A stretch of DNA of 43,492 nucleotides, taken from Oceanobacillus caeni (GTDB lineage Bacteria; Bacillota; Bacilli; Bacillales; Amphibacillaceae). The notes under the pieces are model-generated. The model was given only the letters and a program-made list of their open reading frames with translations, was not told where the DNA came from and searched no databases. Position numbers and translations under genes: made by a program. The DNA is taken from NCBI RefSeq assembly GCF_019037185.1, contig NZ_JAHHXM010000022.1, positions 1 to 43,492 of the forward strand. The letters run 5' to 3'. Positions 43,264 through 43,492 of the stretch are shown here, piece by piece (within the stretch, counting starts at the first letter, position 1; each line of letters opens with the position of its first letter).

Positions 43264-43492
43264 CTTTATTCTTTGATGTATATTTAACCCTGAATAACCA
43301 AGAGAAGGAGCAATTAATGGAAGAAATTAAAGAATTGGATAATGCAGAGGAGATTTTTGAACTGTCAAATTCCTGGGAAAGAAAAGGTATGGAAAAGGGT
43401 ATTGAAAAAGGAAAAATGGAAGAGCGTCAGAACATTGCTAAAGAATTATTAAAACAAGGATCACCGGTTGAATTTGTAGCAAAGGTTACTCA
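43264..43492 (+). pseudogene. Partial tandem copy of the Rpn-type gene, cut by the window end
   Basis: From about 43264 the sequence repeats the 3' third of the gene at 42235 almost exactly (FFDVYLTLNNQEKEQLMEEI, then NAEEIFELSNSWERKGMEK), in an open frame but without the nuclease domain or a credible start. It carries two GIEK-type units instead of five and runs off the window end at KVT. The upstream junction follows a 95-bp gene-free spacer. It is a remnant of a tandem duplication, or the tail of a second gene copy whose front was deleted. Confidence 0.8.

Overview
The window reads as chromosome from a low-GC Gram-positive of the Bacillaceae. Supporting signs are AGGAGG-type ribosome binding sites, many TTG/GTG starts, a gntR-gntK-gntP-gntZ operon in the Bacillus subtilis order with its characteristic operator, CcpA cre sites, a T-box, a c-di-AMP riboswitch, AzlCD, a LiaF-type protein and a PucR regulator. 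No rRNA, tRNA, CRISPR array, phage or intact transposase gene was seen. The genus cannot be fixed from the sequence alone.

Layout. (1) 1-3042: a drug-efflux MFS transporter behind a MerR-type promoter, then a GC-rich intergenic repeat and a leftward short-form CstA carbon-starvation permease. (2) 3188-8465: the gluconate operon (regulator, kinase, permease, 6-phosphogluconate dehydrogenase), with a GC-rich repeat between gntK and gntP. (3) 8580-10277: a c-di-AMP (ydaO/yuaA) riboswitch and terminator ahead of a glutamate/aspartate-type cation symporter. (4) 10440-13714: a 41-aa protein, an unrecognised 153-aa protein between two short direct repeats, a membrane-anchored beta-lactamase-fold hydrolase and an acidic lipoprotein. 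(5) 14050-29277: a large nucleobase/pyrimidine catabolic region. (6) 29323-32931: a cre site, a DUF3311 small membrane protein with an SSS symporter, decayed gene remnants, and an M20 deacylase. (7) 33138-37859, leftward: a second SSS symporter with two small companions, and a chemoreceptor. (8) 38077-43492: a T-box controlled NhaC-family transporter, azlCD, a frameshifted LiaF-like gene, and an Rpn-type nuclease gene followed by a partial tandem copy cut by the window end.

Region 5 carries every step of the reductive pyrimidine route. PreT/PreA would reduce uracil or thymine to the dihydro compound. HydA (dihydropyrimidinase) opens the ring. An M20 amidohydrolase cleaves the N-carbamoyl-beta-amino acid to beta-alanine (or beta-aminoisobutyrate). 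A class III aminotransferase passes the amino group to pyruvate. Alanine dehydrogenase regenerates pyruvate and releases ammonium. MmsA turns malonate (or methylmalonate) semialdehyde into acetyl-CoA (or propionyl-CoA). An NCS1 permease supplies substrate and a divergent PucR-family protein is the likely regulator. An uncharacterised 69-aa protein sits between the permease and amidohydrolase genes. The region also holds a 266-bp MITE-like element, an array of eight 52-bp hairpin repeats, and a leader with competing RNA pairings before the permease.

The most notable items are the c-di-AMP riboswitch on a dicarboxylate/glutamate symporter, the tandem hairpin array, the 69-aa orphan in the pyrimidine cluster, an ACATWATGT motif shared by divergent promoters, and the Rpn tandem copy with a different number of GIEK repeats.
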